Below the pieces are notes generated by a model. The model ran no database searches. It worked only from the letters and a program-made list of their open reading frames with translations, and was not told the DNA's origin. From Furfurilactobacillus milii (lineage in GTDB: Bacteria > Bacillota > Bacilli > Lactobacillales > Lactobacillaceae), in NCBI RefSeq assembly GCF_021654115.1, contig NZ_JAIWJF010000001.1, positions 372,001 to 436,000 of the forward strand: 64,000 nt of DNA. Reading direction: 5' to 3'. The position numbers and the translations under genes are program-made. Positions 35,181-44,037 of the stretch are shown here, in pieces. Within the stretch, counting starts at the first letter, position 1. Each line of letters starts with the position of its first letter.

Positions 35181-36530
35181 ATGGCACAGACACCGCCCAA
35201 ACAACTTGCTCGTAAGCTAACACACCGTCACATTCAAATGATTGCGCTGGGCGGCACGATTGGTACTGGCTTATTCTTAGGTTCTGGTAGCGCGATTCAC
35301 CAAGCTGGACCGGCCATCATTTTAGCCTATGCCATAGGTGGCTTCTTTTGTTATTTAATGATGCGTGCCTTGGGTGAGTTATTGTTGTCTGATTTGAAGA
35401 AAACGTCTTTTTTAGACTTTATTCAAACGTATCTTGGCAAACGCGCAGGTTTTGTCATTGGCTGGATTTACTGGTTGTGTTGGCTGAGCCTCGCAATGGC
35501 TGACTTGACGGCAACTGGTATTTACTTAAAGTACTGGTGGCCGGGCTTGCCCCAGTGGCTACCACCACTGATCATTATTGGCCTTCTCGTTTTAGTCAAC
35601 CTGATGTCTGTTGGCGCGTTTGGTGAATTGGAATACTGGTTTGCGATGATCAAAGTGGTCACCATTGTGGCGTTAATTGCCGTTGGGGTTATTTTGCTGG
35701 CAACGCAAGTAAACGTTAATGGGCATACGGCTAATTTAGCACGATTGTGGCAGCATGGTGGTTTCTTCGCCACTGGCTGGTCGGGCTTCTTGACCTCGTT
35801 TACGCTGGTCATTTTTGCCTTTACTGGGATTGAAATGCTGGGGCTGACTGCAGGTGAAACCGCCAACCCACAGACAGAATTGCCACGGGCCATCAACAGT
35901 CTGCCGATTCGGATGATTCTGTTTTACGTTGGTGCGTTGTTTGCGATGATGATCATCTATCCATGGCAACAGTTGCCAGTTCACAGTAGTCCGTTTGTAC
36001 AAGTGTTTAATGGCCTAGGAATTAAAGCGGCAGCTGGTGTAATCAACTTTGTGGTATTGACTGCGGCTTTGTCAGCGGCCAACAGCGCCTTATTTAGTAC
36101 GAGTCGGACGTTATTTGTCCTAGCTAACATGGGTGGTGCGCCGAAACGACTCAAAAAGGTTAACCGTTTTAACGTACCTAGACCAGCGATGCTTGTTTCA
36201 GCTTTTATCTTGTTGCTGACCGTACTGTTAAATTACTTACTACCAGGAACCGTCTTTACGTTAGTGGCCAGTATGTCGACGATTAACTTTATCGTTGTAT
36301 GGATGGCACTGATCGTGTGTCACTTACGTTATCGCCGACAAACGAAGCAGCCAAGTCAACTATTTGCGATGCCGTTGTTTCCTATCAGTGATTGGATAAC
36401 GTTGGTCTTTTTTGGTCTCGTCATCGTTGGACTGTTTTTCGATCCTCAGCGTTGGTGGATGGTGTTCGGTGCCGGCGCTATCATACTGGTGTTGACGCTA
36501 ATCAGCCGGGTTGTCGTGAAAGAATCCTGA
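35181..36530 (+). CDS. Amino acid permease, APC superfamily
   Basis: A 449-residue membrane protein with about 12 hydrophobic segments. The N-terminal MIALGGTIGTGLFLGSG is the signature of the amino acid transporter (AAT) family, and FTGIEMLGLTAGETANP is the matching helix-6 region. It imports an amino acid with protons; the substrate (basic, aromatic or GABA-like) is not determinable. The ATG follows AAAGGAAAC. It stands alone between two terminators. Confidence 0.92.
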   Translation: MAQTPPKQLARKLTHRHIQMIALGGTIGTGLFLGSGSAIHQAGPAIILAYAIGGFFCYLMMRALGELLLSDLKKTSFLDFIQTYLGKRAGFVIGWIYWLCWLSLAMADLTATGIYLKYWWPGLPQWLPPLIIIGLLVLVNLMSVGAFGELEYWFAMIKVVTIVALIAVGVILLATQVNVNGHTANLARLWQHGGFFATGWSGFLTSFTLVIFAFTGIEMLGLTAGETANPQTELPRAINSLPIRMILFYVGALFAMMIIYPWQQLPVHSSPFVQVFNGLGIKAAAGVINFVVLTAALSAANSALFSTSRTLFVLANMGGAPKRLKKVNRFNVPRPAMLVSAFILLLTVLLNYLLPGTVFTLVASMSTINFIVVWMALIVCHLRYRRQTKQPSQLFAMPLFPISDWITLVFFGLVIVGLFFDPQRWWMVFGAGAIILVLTLISRVVVKES

Positions 36531-36572
36531 TTATCATTGAGTTTTAGTTTATAAATTAATGTGAGATATGAT

Positions 36573-36641
36573 TGTGACTCAGTTTGATACCGTTGTAGTG
36601 GTGGAAACCGCCAAACGGCAATCAACGAGTCGCATTTTTTT
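36573..36641 (+). terminator. Terminator of amino acid permease gene
   Basis: TGTGACTC pairs with GAGTCGCA around a structured 46-nt apical region (CCGTTG with CGGCAA type pairing), followed by seven T. Confidence 0.7.
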
Positions 36642-36771
36642 ATGGCTTTCATAGGCGTTAACTTTGCGCGACTTCATTTGCGTTTGTTAAAATTATTGCA
36701 ACGAGTCATGCATGACAGCGGTTATGTAGCGATCGATTCCACCGAAGTTAGACTGAGAAAGGACTGAGGCG

Positions 36772-39399
36772 ATGAACCAGATTGCACACACTAAAGAAGA
36801 ACGGCGTGACTTTATCCATCAGGGATTAAGCGCCAAAGAAGTTAAGGACCGTCAAGCACTAGACGGTAAGAATGAATTGCAGGAACAAAAGCCACCGAGT
36901 ATTTGGCGGAAGCTACTTCAACAGTTAACGGAAATTACGGCCATTATTTTGCTGGTTGCCGTTGGGATCTCCACCTATATGGCAATTGCCCTAGATGGCG
37001 GTTGGACTAAGCCGATTGTTATCGGAGCGATCGTCATCTTAAACGTTGCGATCGGGCTATATCAAGAGCAAAGCGCAGAAAAGGCGTTGGCAGCGCTGAA
37101 ACAGATGAGTGTGCCAACAGCTAAGGTGCGTCGCGATGGCATCGTTCAGGAGATTGCGGCGGCTGACATTGTTGTCGGCGATGTTGTGCTTCTTAACGCC
37201 GGTGACCGGGTGCCAGCTGATGGACTGCTAGAAAGCGTGACAGCACTAGCTGTGGATGAAGCTATTTTAACGGGTGAAAGCGAAGCGGTTGAAAAGTCAC
37301 TGACCGGCAACGGTAAGGATGTCGAATCAATCGGCGATCAAGTCAACCGGGTATTTGCCGGGACGTCGGTTACCCGCGGATCAGGGACGATGATTGTCAC
37401 TGCCATTGGGATGGCAACGGAACTCGGTGAAATTGCTGGTTTGTTGAATAAGACCAAACCAAAGCAGACGTTGTTACAAAAACGGTTGTCACGGTTAGCT
37501 TTAACCCTAACCGGTGTTGCCATCGCCGGTGGGGTGCTGATCTTTATGCTCAGCATGACACAGCAGTTGGGTAGCGTTGCTGACAATTTGATGATGGGTG
37601 TCTCGTTAGCTGTAGCGGCAGTTCCTGAAACGTTGCCAGTGATTGTAACCATCAGTTTGGCTGTCGGTGTTCAAAAAATGGCCAAACGGCATGCGATTAT
37701 TCGTCAAATCAGTGCCGTTGAAACAATCGGTAGTATTGATGTGATTGCTTCAGATAAGACGGGGACCTTAACGCAGAACCAGATGACGATTACGCGGCTG
37801 TGGGTGCCTGGTGAGCAGCCGGCTGACATTAGTCGCAATGGTGAACTCGATGCATCCGCAACGCGACTATTACGCTATTTTGGTCTGGCTACGAATGCCA
37901 CCATTGTCGCCACGGATGAGGGTGAACAGACCACTGGTGACGCGACCGAACTGGCCATCGTTCGATTAATGCAGCAGCACAGTTTGTCGAGAAATAAATT
38001 TGAACAAGAAGCGCCACGTGTGGCAGAACGGCCGTTTTCATCGGATGTGAAGTCCATGGCAACGCTCCATGAACTGGCGGAAGGTAAGTTTCTGCTGATT
38101 GTCAAAGGGGCTGTAGATCGTTTACCGGTTAAACTTTCCCAGACAGAACGGCAACGTTTGGACAACGTACATGACGCGTTTGCACATGACGCACTGCGGG
38201 TGTTGGCCGTTGGGTACCGTGTCTTTGATAGCGATCCAGGGCGAGACTGGACGAAGTTAGAAAGAGACCTAACCTTTGCGGGCATTATCGGTCTGATTGA
38301 CCCACCACGGCCTGAAGCTGCACCGGCCGTTCAGCAAGCACGTGAGGCAGGCATCAAACCAGTGATGATCACGGGTGATCACAAGGAGACTGCTAGGGCG
38401 ATTGCTGAGCAAATTGGGATTTATCGCGACGGTGACCTAGCCGTTTCTGGCCGCGAGTTGAACGCTTGGAGTGATGAAGAACTGGCCGACAAGGTTGAAC
38501 ATGTCAGCGTGTTTGCCCGAGTGTCACCTGAGGACAAAATTCGGATTGTGAATGCTTGGCAGAGTCATGGCAAAATTGTGGCAATGACCGGTGATGGTGT
38601 CAATGATGCGCCCGCATTAAAAGCCGCCGATGTTGGTGTGGCAATGGGCATCACAGGAACCGAAGTAGCGAAGGGTGCGGCTGATGTCATCCTGACTGAT
38701 GATAACTTCGCTACGATTATTGATGCCGTTGATTCTGGGCGGACGATTTACCAAAACATCCTTAAGGCTGTCGAATTTTTAGTCGGCGTTAACTTCGCCC
38801 AAATTTTCTTAATGATCGGTAGCGTGTTAATGGGTTGGGGTGCGCCGCTGATTGCAGAACAATTGCTGCTAATTAACGTGCTGGCCGACGGGATTCCTGG
38901 TTTCTACCTGGCCCGTGAACCAGGTGAAAGGTCAGCAATGAAGCGACCACCAATTCCAAATGAGCAAAGTATTTTTGCAAACGGACTTGGCAAACGGATG
39001 GCGTGGCGAGCCGGCATCTACACTGTGCTTACGCTAGGTATTTACGCATTGGGTCGCTTTGGCTTAACAGATAACAAGGCCGTCGTTGGTTCCACAATGT
39101 TGTTCCTTGTCTTGGCACTGGGTTCAATGATTGATATTTACCCAATCAAACGGCGTGAACCGATGACATGGGCATCAATCAAGGCGAACCGGTCACTTAA
39201 CCTCGCATTAGGGACAGCCGCAGCCATCATCGTTTTGATTGCGCTCGTACCTGCTTTGCAAGGTGCCTTTGGACTAACCAGTTTAACGCCCATGCAATGG
39301 CTGATTAGTCTTGTCGCTGCGCTTATCCCAACCGCTATTCTAGAAGGGTTGAAGCGATTGGATTGGCGTAAACATTCAGAAGCAGTGGTAACAGAATAG
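36772..39399 (+). CDS. P-type cation ATPase, P2 type
   Basis: An 875-residue membrane pump with the order of P2 ATPases: actuator motif ILTGES, phosphorylation motif ASDKTGTLTQNQMT, MITGDH and GDGVNDAPALKAADVGVAMG, ten predicted helices. Helix 4 reads VPETLP rather than the PEGLP or PEALP of Ca2+ pumps, while helix 6 keeps the Asn-Asp pair of INVLADGIP. Calcium or manganese are the likeliest ions but this is not settled. The ATG at 36772 follows AAAGGACTGAGG. Its partner-like second pump, at 45116-47830, differs at both sites. Confidence 0.9.
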   Translation: MNQIAHTKEERRDFIHQGLSAKEVKDRQALDGKNELQEQKPPSIWRKLLQQLTEITAIILLVAVGISTYMAIALDGGWTKPIVIGAIVILNVAIGLYQEQSAEKALAALKQMSVPTAKVRRDGIVQEIAAADIVVGDVVLLNAGDRVPADGLLESVTALAVDEAILTGESEAVEKSLTGNGKDVESIGDQVNRVFAGTSVTRGSGTMIVTAIGMATELGEIAGLLNKTKPKQTLLQKRLSRLALTLTGVAIAGGVLIFMLSMTQQLGSVADNLMMGVSLAVAAVPETLPVIVTISLAVGVQKMAKRHAIIRQISAVETIGSIDVIASDKTGTLTQNQMTITRLWVPGEQPADISRNGELDASATRLLRYFGLATNATIVATDEGEQTTGDATELAIVRLMQQHSLSRNKFEQEAPRVAERPFSSDVKSMATLHELAEGKFLLIVKGAVDRLPVKLSQTERQRLDNVHDAFAHDALRVLAVGYRVFDSDPGRDWTKLERDLTFAGIIGLIDPPRPEAAPAVQQAREAGIKPVMITGDHKETARAIAEQIGIYRDGDLAVSGRELNAWSDEELADKVEHVSVFARVSPEDKIRIVNAWQSHGKIVAMTGDGVNDAPALKAADVGVAMGITGTEVAKGAADVILTDDNFATIIDAVDSGRTIYQNILKAVEFLVGVNFAQIFLMIGSVLMGWGAPLIAEQLLLINVLADGIPGFYLAREPGERSAMKRPPIPNEQSIFANGLGKRMAWRAGIYTVLTLGIYALGRFGLTDNKAVVGSTMLFLVLALGSMIDIYPIKRREPMTWASIKANRSLNLALGTAAAIIVLIALVPALQGAFGLTSLTPMQWLISLVAALIPTAILEGLKRLDWRKHSEAVVTE

Positions 39400-39406
39400 G
39401 TATAGA

Positions 39407-39439
39407 AACTCACTAGTTTTATGATTAGTGAGTTTTTTT
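39407..39439 (+). terminator. Terminator of P-type ATPase gene
   Basis: AAACTCACTAG pairs with TTAGTGAGTTT, then TTTT. Confidence 0.82.
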
Positions 39440-39440
39440 G

Positions 39441-39489
39441 TTGACTTTATGTCGATAACGACATAAAGTGATATGTGTCGTTATCGACA
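39441..39489 (+). promoter_or_regulatory. padC promoter with embedded PadR operator
   Basis: TTGACT (39441-39446), 17-nt spacer, TAAAGT (39464-39469). The spacer holds ATGT-N8-ACAT (39449-39464), the known PadR box, inside the longer palindrome CTTTATGTCG-ATAA-CGACATAAAG. An inverted copy of the core, TGTCGTTATCGACA, follows at 39476-39489. Confidence 0.8.
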
Positions 39490-39513
39490 ATAACAAAAAA
39501 GAGGCAAATAATT

Positions 39514-40050
39514 ATGACAAAAAAGTTTGTAACACTAGATGATTTCTTGGGCACCCACTTTATTTACACGTACGATAATGGTTGGGAGTACGAATGGTAC
39601 GCTAAAAATGATCACACCGTTGATTATCGAATTCATGGCGGGATGGTTGCAGGCCGTTGGGTAAAGGATCAGCAAGCTGACATCGTGATGTTAGTGCCAG
39701 GTGTTTACAAGGTTACTTGGACGGAACCAACTGGGACTGATGTGGCGTTAGACTTTATGCCAAACGATAATAAAATGCACGGGACGATTTTCTTCCCTAA
39801 GTGGGTGGAGGAACATCCAGAAATCACGGTGACCTTTCAAAATGAGCACATTGATTTGATGGAAGAATCACGTGAAAAGTACGAAACGTATCCTAAGTTG
39901 GTGGTGCCCGAATTTGCGTCCATCACATACGTCGGTGAAGCAGGTCAAAACAACGAATCTGTCATCGATGAAGCGCCGTACGATGGGATGACTGACGATA
40001 TCCGTGCAGGCCGTTACTTTGATGACAGCTACCAGCGCATTCGCAAGTAG
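39514..40050 (+). CDS. padC: Phenolic acid decarboxylase
   Basis: A 178-residue cytosolic beta-barrel enzyme that decarboxylates p-coumaric, ferulic and caffeic acids to vinyl phenols. It begins [29 protein letters not shown], carrying the active-site Tyr and Glu region, and contains [13 protein letters not shown] and [10 protein letters not shown], all typical. The length equals the family norm. The ATG at 39514 follows AAAAGAGGC. It is controlled by the PadR operator in its promoter and followed by padR, 43 nt downstream. It detoxifies plant phenolic acids. Confidence 0.96.
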   Translation: MTKKFVTLDDFLGTHFIYTYDNGWEYEWYAKNDHTVDYRIHGGMVAGRWVKDQQADIVMLVPGVYKVTWTEPTGTDVALDFMPNDNKMHGTIFFPKWVEEHPEITVTFQNEHIDLMEESREKYETYPKLVVPEFASITYVGEAGQNNESVIDEAPYDGMTDDIRAGRYFDDSYQRIRK

Positions 40051-40093
40051 TTTATAATGGCTTCAAACAAACGATAGATTGTGAGTGTGCGTT

Positions 40094-40633
40094 ATGCCGA
40101 AACCAAGAATTTTGCCAAACGTTATTTTGGGTTTATTAGATAATCATCCCAATATGTCTGGCCGTGACATCGAAAATGAATTCCAAACAGAAATTGGCGA
40201 ATTTTGGCAGGCCTCGCATAGTCAAATTTACCCAGAATTAAAACGGATGTTGACTGACGGCTGGATCAAAATCGCCACTGAGCGCGTAGATGAGGATGCT
40301 AAGGTTATTCGCTACGAGATCACAGCAGATGGACACGACCACCTGCTGGCTTGGTTGCACGAACCAATTACAGCCGAAAATGATGCGCTGAGTTCATTGA
40401 AACTCTACTTTATTCATGATCGCCACAGTCCAACATTGGCGAAAATATTGCAGACGCAGGTAGAATTGCACACTAAAAAGTTGAGCCATTTGCGACAACG
40501 ACAGCAACAACTTTTTTCCAAGGATGCTCAGATTGATCAACAATATGGTCACTTTTTGATTTTGACCCGCGCCATTGAACGAGAAGAAAACAATGTCGAT
40601 TGGCTACAACGAACACTAGCTGGGTTGAAGTAA
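40094..40633 (+). CDS. padR: PadR-family repressor of phenolic acid decarboxylase
   Basis: A 179-residue regulator: N-terminal winged helix (ILPNVILGLLDNHPNMSGRDIENEFQ, IYPELKRMLTDGWI) and C-terminal helical dimerisation domain rich in Gln and Lys. PadR represses padC until phenolic acids bind. The gene directly follows padC, and the ATGT-N8-ACAT operator in the padC promoter supports the assignment. The ATG at 40094 is preferred over a GTG three codons earlier because of homology. A terminator follows. Confidence 0.92.
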   Translation: MPKPRILPNVILGLLDNHPNMSGRDIENEFQTEIGEFWQASHSQIYPELKRMLTDGWIKIATERVDEDAKVIRYEITADGHDHLLAWLHEPITAENDALSSLKLYFIHDRHSPTLAKILQTQVELHTKKLSHLRQRQQQLFSKDAQIDQQYGHFLILTRAIEREENNVDWLQRTLAGLK

Positions 40634-40690
40634 CCAATTGAGGCCTGAATCAAGACTAATTGTTAGAAACTAGATAGTATGTAGATAACG

Positions 40691-40740
40691 AAACAGCCTT
40701 TATGGGGGAATGTCGGTCCTCATAAAGGCTGTTTGTTTTG
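40691..40740. terminator. Terminator between padR and the TMEM175 gene
   Basis: AAACAGCCTTTATG pairs with CATAAAGGCTGTTT, with T-rich flank; it may serve both convergent genes. Confidence 0.8.
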
Positions 40741-40796
40741 TTTGAAAGCGTCTATGATTTTATAGCTGGATAGTAACGCGTTTGCCGAGAATACTT

Positions 40797-41912
40797 CTAT
40801 TTCTGTTTACGAGCCTGCCGTTGAGCTTGCTTTTGAGCCTGTTTTCGCGCTTGCTGCGTTTGACGCTGCAAACGTGGATCCTTTTCACGCTGTTCTTTAA
40901 ACCAAGATTCCCATTGCTGCTTTTGAATTTGGGTTAACCGACCGCCTTGTCGAAGTTGGTCCTGTAATTGGGGGTCATCGCTTTGATCGAGCCATTGTTG
41001 CCAATAGTTGCGGCGATGAGGATTGGGACGTGGGGTTCTCGGTGCCCGGGGTGTGTACTTGACACCAGCTGCCTTAGCCTGCGATGCCGCCAGTGTCGAT
41101 GCCTGTGAAGTCTGGGCTGAAACGGACTGACTGGTCAAACTATCTGTAGTCACATCAGCTGGCAATGCTTGCGAGTTTGCCCTTTGAGGGTCTTCTTCGA
41201 GCACCGGTCCCTCTGCGTTTGCCTTTAGCATAGCCGTAATTTTTTCTTGTTGCTCGCGAAAGGCTTTACGGTCAGCCGTTGAAAAATCAAGGAAGTCTTT
41301 GCGCTGATCCGGCGTTAATTGTTCAACATCGTACATTTCCTGACGATCACTGCTGCTGCTCAGAAAGTTCCAAATTGGGTAAGCCAAAAAGAAAATGATG
41401 GCCCACGTCGGTTTGAAGTAAGCAAAGATGATAGCTGCAATGCTGATTGCCATTTGAATCCGGTTATTAAAACCGTATATCTTTATGTAGACCTGCGCCA
41501 TGTCCGATTTGTTGGTGTACTTAAAATGGATGATTGACTGGGCGAGAACACGGAAGAGCACGTTAACGACTGCAGAAAGGACGCCGTAAGCCATCACCGT
41601 CACTCTAGTCGTATTTGTTGCCATCATTCCGGTGAATAGCGGCATCAGTGACAACACCGCAAGAAACACGAAGTCCATAATCAGAATGCGATAGGTCATC
41701 GAACCAATTTCGTCAAACGCCGTTGCGTGCGAGTACCACATATTAGCGACGTAGAAGAAGCTGATAAAGTAGATGCCAATTTCCTTTGCTAATGATAAGT
41801 AGGCCGATGGCGAATCTGTTACGACGCCGTGCAAATCAAGTACCATGATGGTGATAATAATGGCGATGATGGCATCACTGAATGCATCAAGCCGTGTTTT
41901 GAGCTTATCCAT
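40797..41912 (-). CDS. TMEM175/DUF1211-family potassium channel with long basic tail
   Basis: A 371-residue protein. The first 195 residues form six membrane helices starting with the family signature RLDAFSDAIIAIIITIMVLDL, the pore-lining helix of prokaryotic TMEM175 potassium channels. The C-terminal 175 residues are hydrophilic and disordered, with a Ser/Ala/Thr-rich stretch and a Gln/Arg/Lys-rich end (KQAQKQAQRQARKQK). Bacterial TMEM175 proteins are usually near 200 residues, so the tail is an unusual addition. The ATG at 41912 follows GAGGAA. Confidence 0.86.
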   Translation of the reverse strand: MDKLKTRLDAFSDAIIAIIITIMVLDLHGVVTDSPSAYLSLAKEIGIYFISFFYVANMWYSHATAFDEIGSMTYRILIMDFVFLAVLSLMPLFTGMMATNTTRVTVMAYGVLSAVVNVLFRVLAQSIIHFKYTNKSDMAQVYIKIYGFNNRIQMAISIAAIIFAYFKPTWAIIFFLAYPIWNFLSSSSDRQEMYDVEQLTPDQRKDFLDFSTADRKAFREQQEKITAMLKANAEGPVLEEDPQRANSQALPADVTTDSLTSQSVSAQTSQASTLAASQAKAAGVKYTPRAPRTPRPNPHRRNYWQQWLDQSDDPQLQDQLRQGGRLTQIQKQQWESWFKEQREKDPRLQRQTQQARKQAQKQAQRQARKQK

Positions 41913-42059
41913 GAATATTCCTCGGTAAGAATAGTTTTAGCTTGATTGTACACGTTTATAAGGGGACTAAATCCACAAATACAAATGTTTGCCATTTGAG
42001 TTGAAGAAATTTATGGTAATCAGTGTAAATAACTAACAAATTGTAAGGAAGCGACTTAG

Positions 42060-43454
42060 ATGGCAGTATTCAGTGCATATTCACAAGATGAAATCTTAGA
42101 TGCTTTAAAGCAAGCAACGCCACACGCTGACGTGTACACGGACGCAGATAGTTTGGCCAAACACAAGAATGACCCTAACGGTATCGGTGATGCGGATGGC
42201 GACTTATTAGCCTACGTTGAAGTGGGCGATACGGATGACGTGAAGGGCGTTTTGAGCGTCGCCCGCCGGTTTCATATTCCGGTCATTCCACAAACGACGG
42301 CGACGAGCACAGTTTCTGGTTCTGATGCAGAAGCTGGTGCCATCATGTTGTCAACGATTCGTATGAATAAGATTTTGGACATCAGCCGTGAGGATTCAGT
42401 GGCGGTTGTTCAACCAGGTGTAATCAATCAAACGTTGAACGATGAAGCTAATAAGGTCGGCATGTTTTATGCACCTGATCCAGGTTCACGGCCGATTTCT
42501 GCAATTGGTGGCAATGCGTCAACTAACGCTGGTGGGATGAGCACCGTTAAATATGGTGCCACCCGTGATTCTGTTTTGGGCTTGAAGGTTGTCTTAGCAG
42601 ATGGTCGTGAACTCAAGTTAGGTGGGCGGACGTTTAAACAGGCGTTTGGCTATGATCTGACGCACCTATTCGTTGGCTCGGAAGGTACGCTGGGCATCAT
42701 CACTGAAATCACGGTGAAGTTATTCCCAATTCCGCTTGGCCATGCGGTGATGGGGTTGGCTTTCTTTGATAACATGACCAAACTGTCAGAGGCAGTGACG
42801 GAAGTGCGGGCATCCGGTGTCTATCCGGCAATGTTGGAAGCTTTGGATGCTAATACTGTTGCGGCTTTGGATAAGTATGAGGGTACGCATTACGCTGACA
42901 ATAGTGGCGCGATGCTGATTCTTCGTTTGGACGTCGGTGGTGATGAAGCGTTAAAGGTTACTGAAAAAGTGTTGAACGATCATGGCGCACAACATATTCA
43001 TGTGACTTCCGATGATGCCGAGATGAAGGCCATCGAAAAGTTGCGGCAAGACATGTTACCAGCGGTCTTTGCCGGACACAATCACGTTATGGAAGATATG
43101 GCCGTGCCAATGTCTAAATTGGCGCCAATGATGGATTACGTCAGTGAAGTGGCCGATCAACTTCACGTGCAAATCTTTACCGCCGGTCATGCTGGTGACG
43201 GTAACGTTCACCCAAGTATCGTTTGGCCTAAGGAACAAACGGAGGTGCCTGATAATGTTATCAAGGCACTGCAATTGATGTTTCGCAAAGCCTTGGCACT
43301 CGGTGGGACGATTTCTGGTGAGCACGCGGTTGGTATGTTGAAGAACCAGTGGGTCAACGAAGAACTTGGCGATGATGTTGACATGGTTCAGCACCAAATC
43401 AAGTCGTTGCTTGATCCGATGGGGATTCTGAATCCGAAACGGAAAATCAATTAA
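42060..43454 (+). CDS. FAD-linked 2-hydroxyacid oxidase/dehydrogenase (GlcD/DLD-like)
   Basis: A 464-residue flavoprotein. The N-terminal FAD_binding_4 domain shows TTATSTVSGSDAEAGAIMLS, PDPGSRPISAIGGNASTNAGGMSTVKYG and HLFVGSEGTLGIIT; the C-terminal FAD-oxidase domain ends FTAGHAGDGNVHPSI, GGTISGEHAVG, and LDPMGILNPKRK. It oxidises D-lactate, glycolate or another 2-hydroxy acid. No GlcE/GlcF partners or respiratory chain genes are adjacent, so the electron acceptor is unclear. The ATG follows AGGAAGCGA. Confidence 0.9.
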   Translation: MAVFSAYSQDEILDALKQATPHADVYTDADSLAKHKNDPNGIGDADGDLLAYVEVGDTDDVKGVLSVARRFHIPVIPQTTATSTVSGSDAEAGAIMLSTIRMNKILDISREDSVAVVQPGVINQTLNDEANKVGMFYAPDPGSRPISAIGGNASTNAGGMSTVKYGATRDSVLGLKVVLADGRELKLGGRTFKQAFGYDLTHLFVGSEGTLGIITEITVKLFPIPLGHAVMGLAFFDNMTKLSEAVTEVRASGVYPAMLEALDANTVAALDKYEGTHYADNSGAMLILRLDVGGDEALKVTEKVLNDHGAQHIHVTSDDAEMKAIEKLRQDMLPAVFAGHNHVMEDMAVPMSKLAPMMDYVSEVADQLHVQIFTAGHAGDGNVHPSIVWPKEQTEVPDNVIKALQLMFRKALALGGTISGEHAVGMLKNQWVNEELGDDVDMVQHQIKSLLDPMGILNPKRKIN

Positions 43455-43488
43455 GCGCACAATTGTTACACCTTTGATGCAACTATAG

Positions 43489-43538
43489 AAAACGACCTAC
43501 ACAGGTAATGTTCCAAACCTCGTGCAGGTCGTTTTTTG
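43489..43538 (+). terminator. Terminator of GlcD-like gene
   Basis: AACGACCTACACAGG pairs with CCTCGTGCAGGTCGTT, then TTTTT. Confidence 0.82.
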
Positions 43539-43547
43539 ATTTTGATG

Positions 43548-43742
43548 TCGCCTGCGGTTGTCAACAGTGACACGCTTGCCGTGGGACCGGTTCAAGCCTC
43601 TTGAGAACCAGAGTCTTTCACCTCGCCGTGAAGCCTCTAAAACCGAGTCTTCACGACCGTCCGTAACCTAAATTCGGAAAACCACCGAATTAACGTTACC
43701 TTCACGGCTCGGTATCACTGTTGACGCCCTTCAGCTAGAATA
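43548..43742 (+). repeat. Family A structured intergenic element, copy A6
   Basis: End stem GTCAACAGTGACAC (43560-43573) with GTATCACTGTTGAC (43712-43725), 13 of 14 paired. It is about 90% identical to copy A8 at 47992. Signature GGGACCGGTTCAAGCC present. Confidence 0.78.
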
Positions 43743-43842
43743 GCTGCAAGTCTACTGTACCGTCTCAGTTTGTATTGAACTAAGTTTTTCAATTATTTGG
43801 GTGGAATAAAATGGATGTTTTATCATGTGCAATGTGAGCGGA

Positions 43843-44007
43843 ACTGACATAAAACAGAGTTCCGTGTCGGTAACACTTGGCGGCGGGAATTTTGCCGCGT
43901 AGTGTTACGGGACGACTTCTGAGACGGGCTGTGGCTCAGAATCGAGGTGGAGAACCGCGGTTTGTGCGGGTTGAGACCGGTCCCAGGGAACGGCGTTTCA
44001 GGTCAGT
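43843..44007 (-). repeat. Family A structured intergenic element, copy A7
   Basis: End stem ACTGACATAAAAC (43843-43855) with GTTTCAGGTCAGT (43995-44007), 11 of 13 paired. The minus-oriented signature GGTTGAGACCGGTCCC is present. It faces copy A6 across about 100 nt, and the two fill 43548-44007; no gene is seen there. Confidence 0.75.
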
Positions 44008-44037
44008 GGAGCGGTATGAAGCATACATAGTAGAAGA

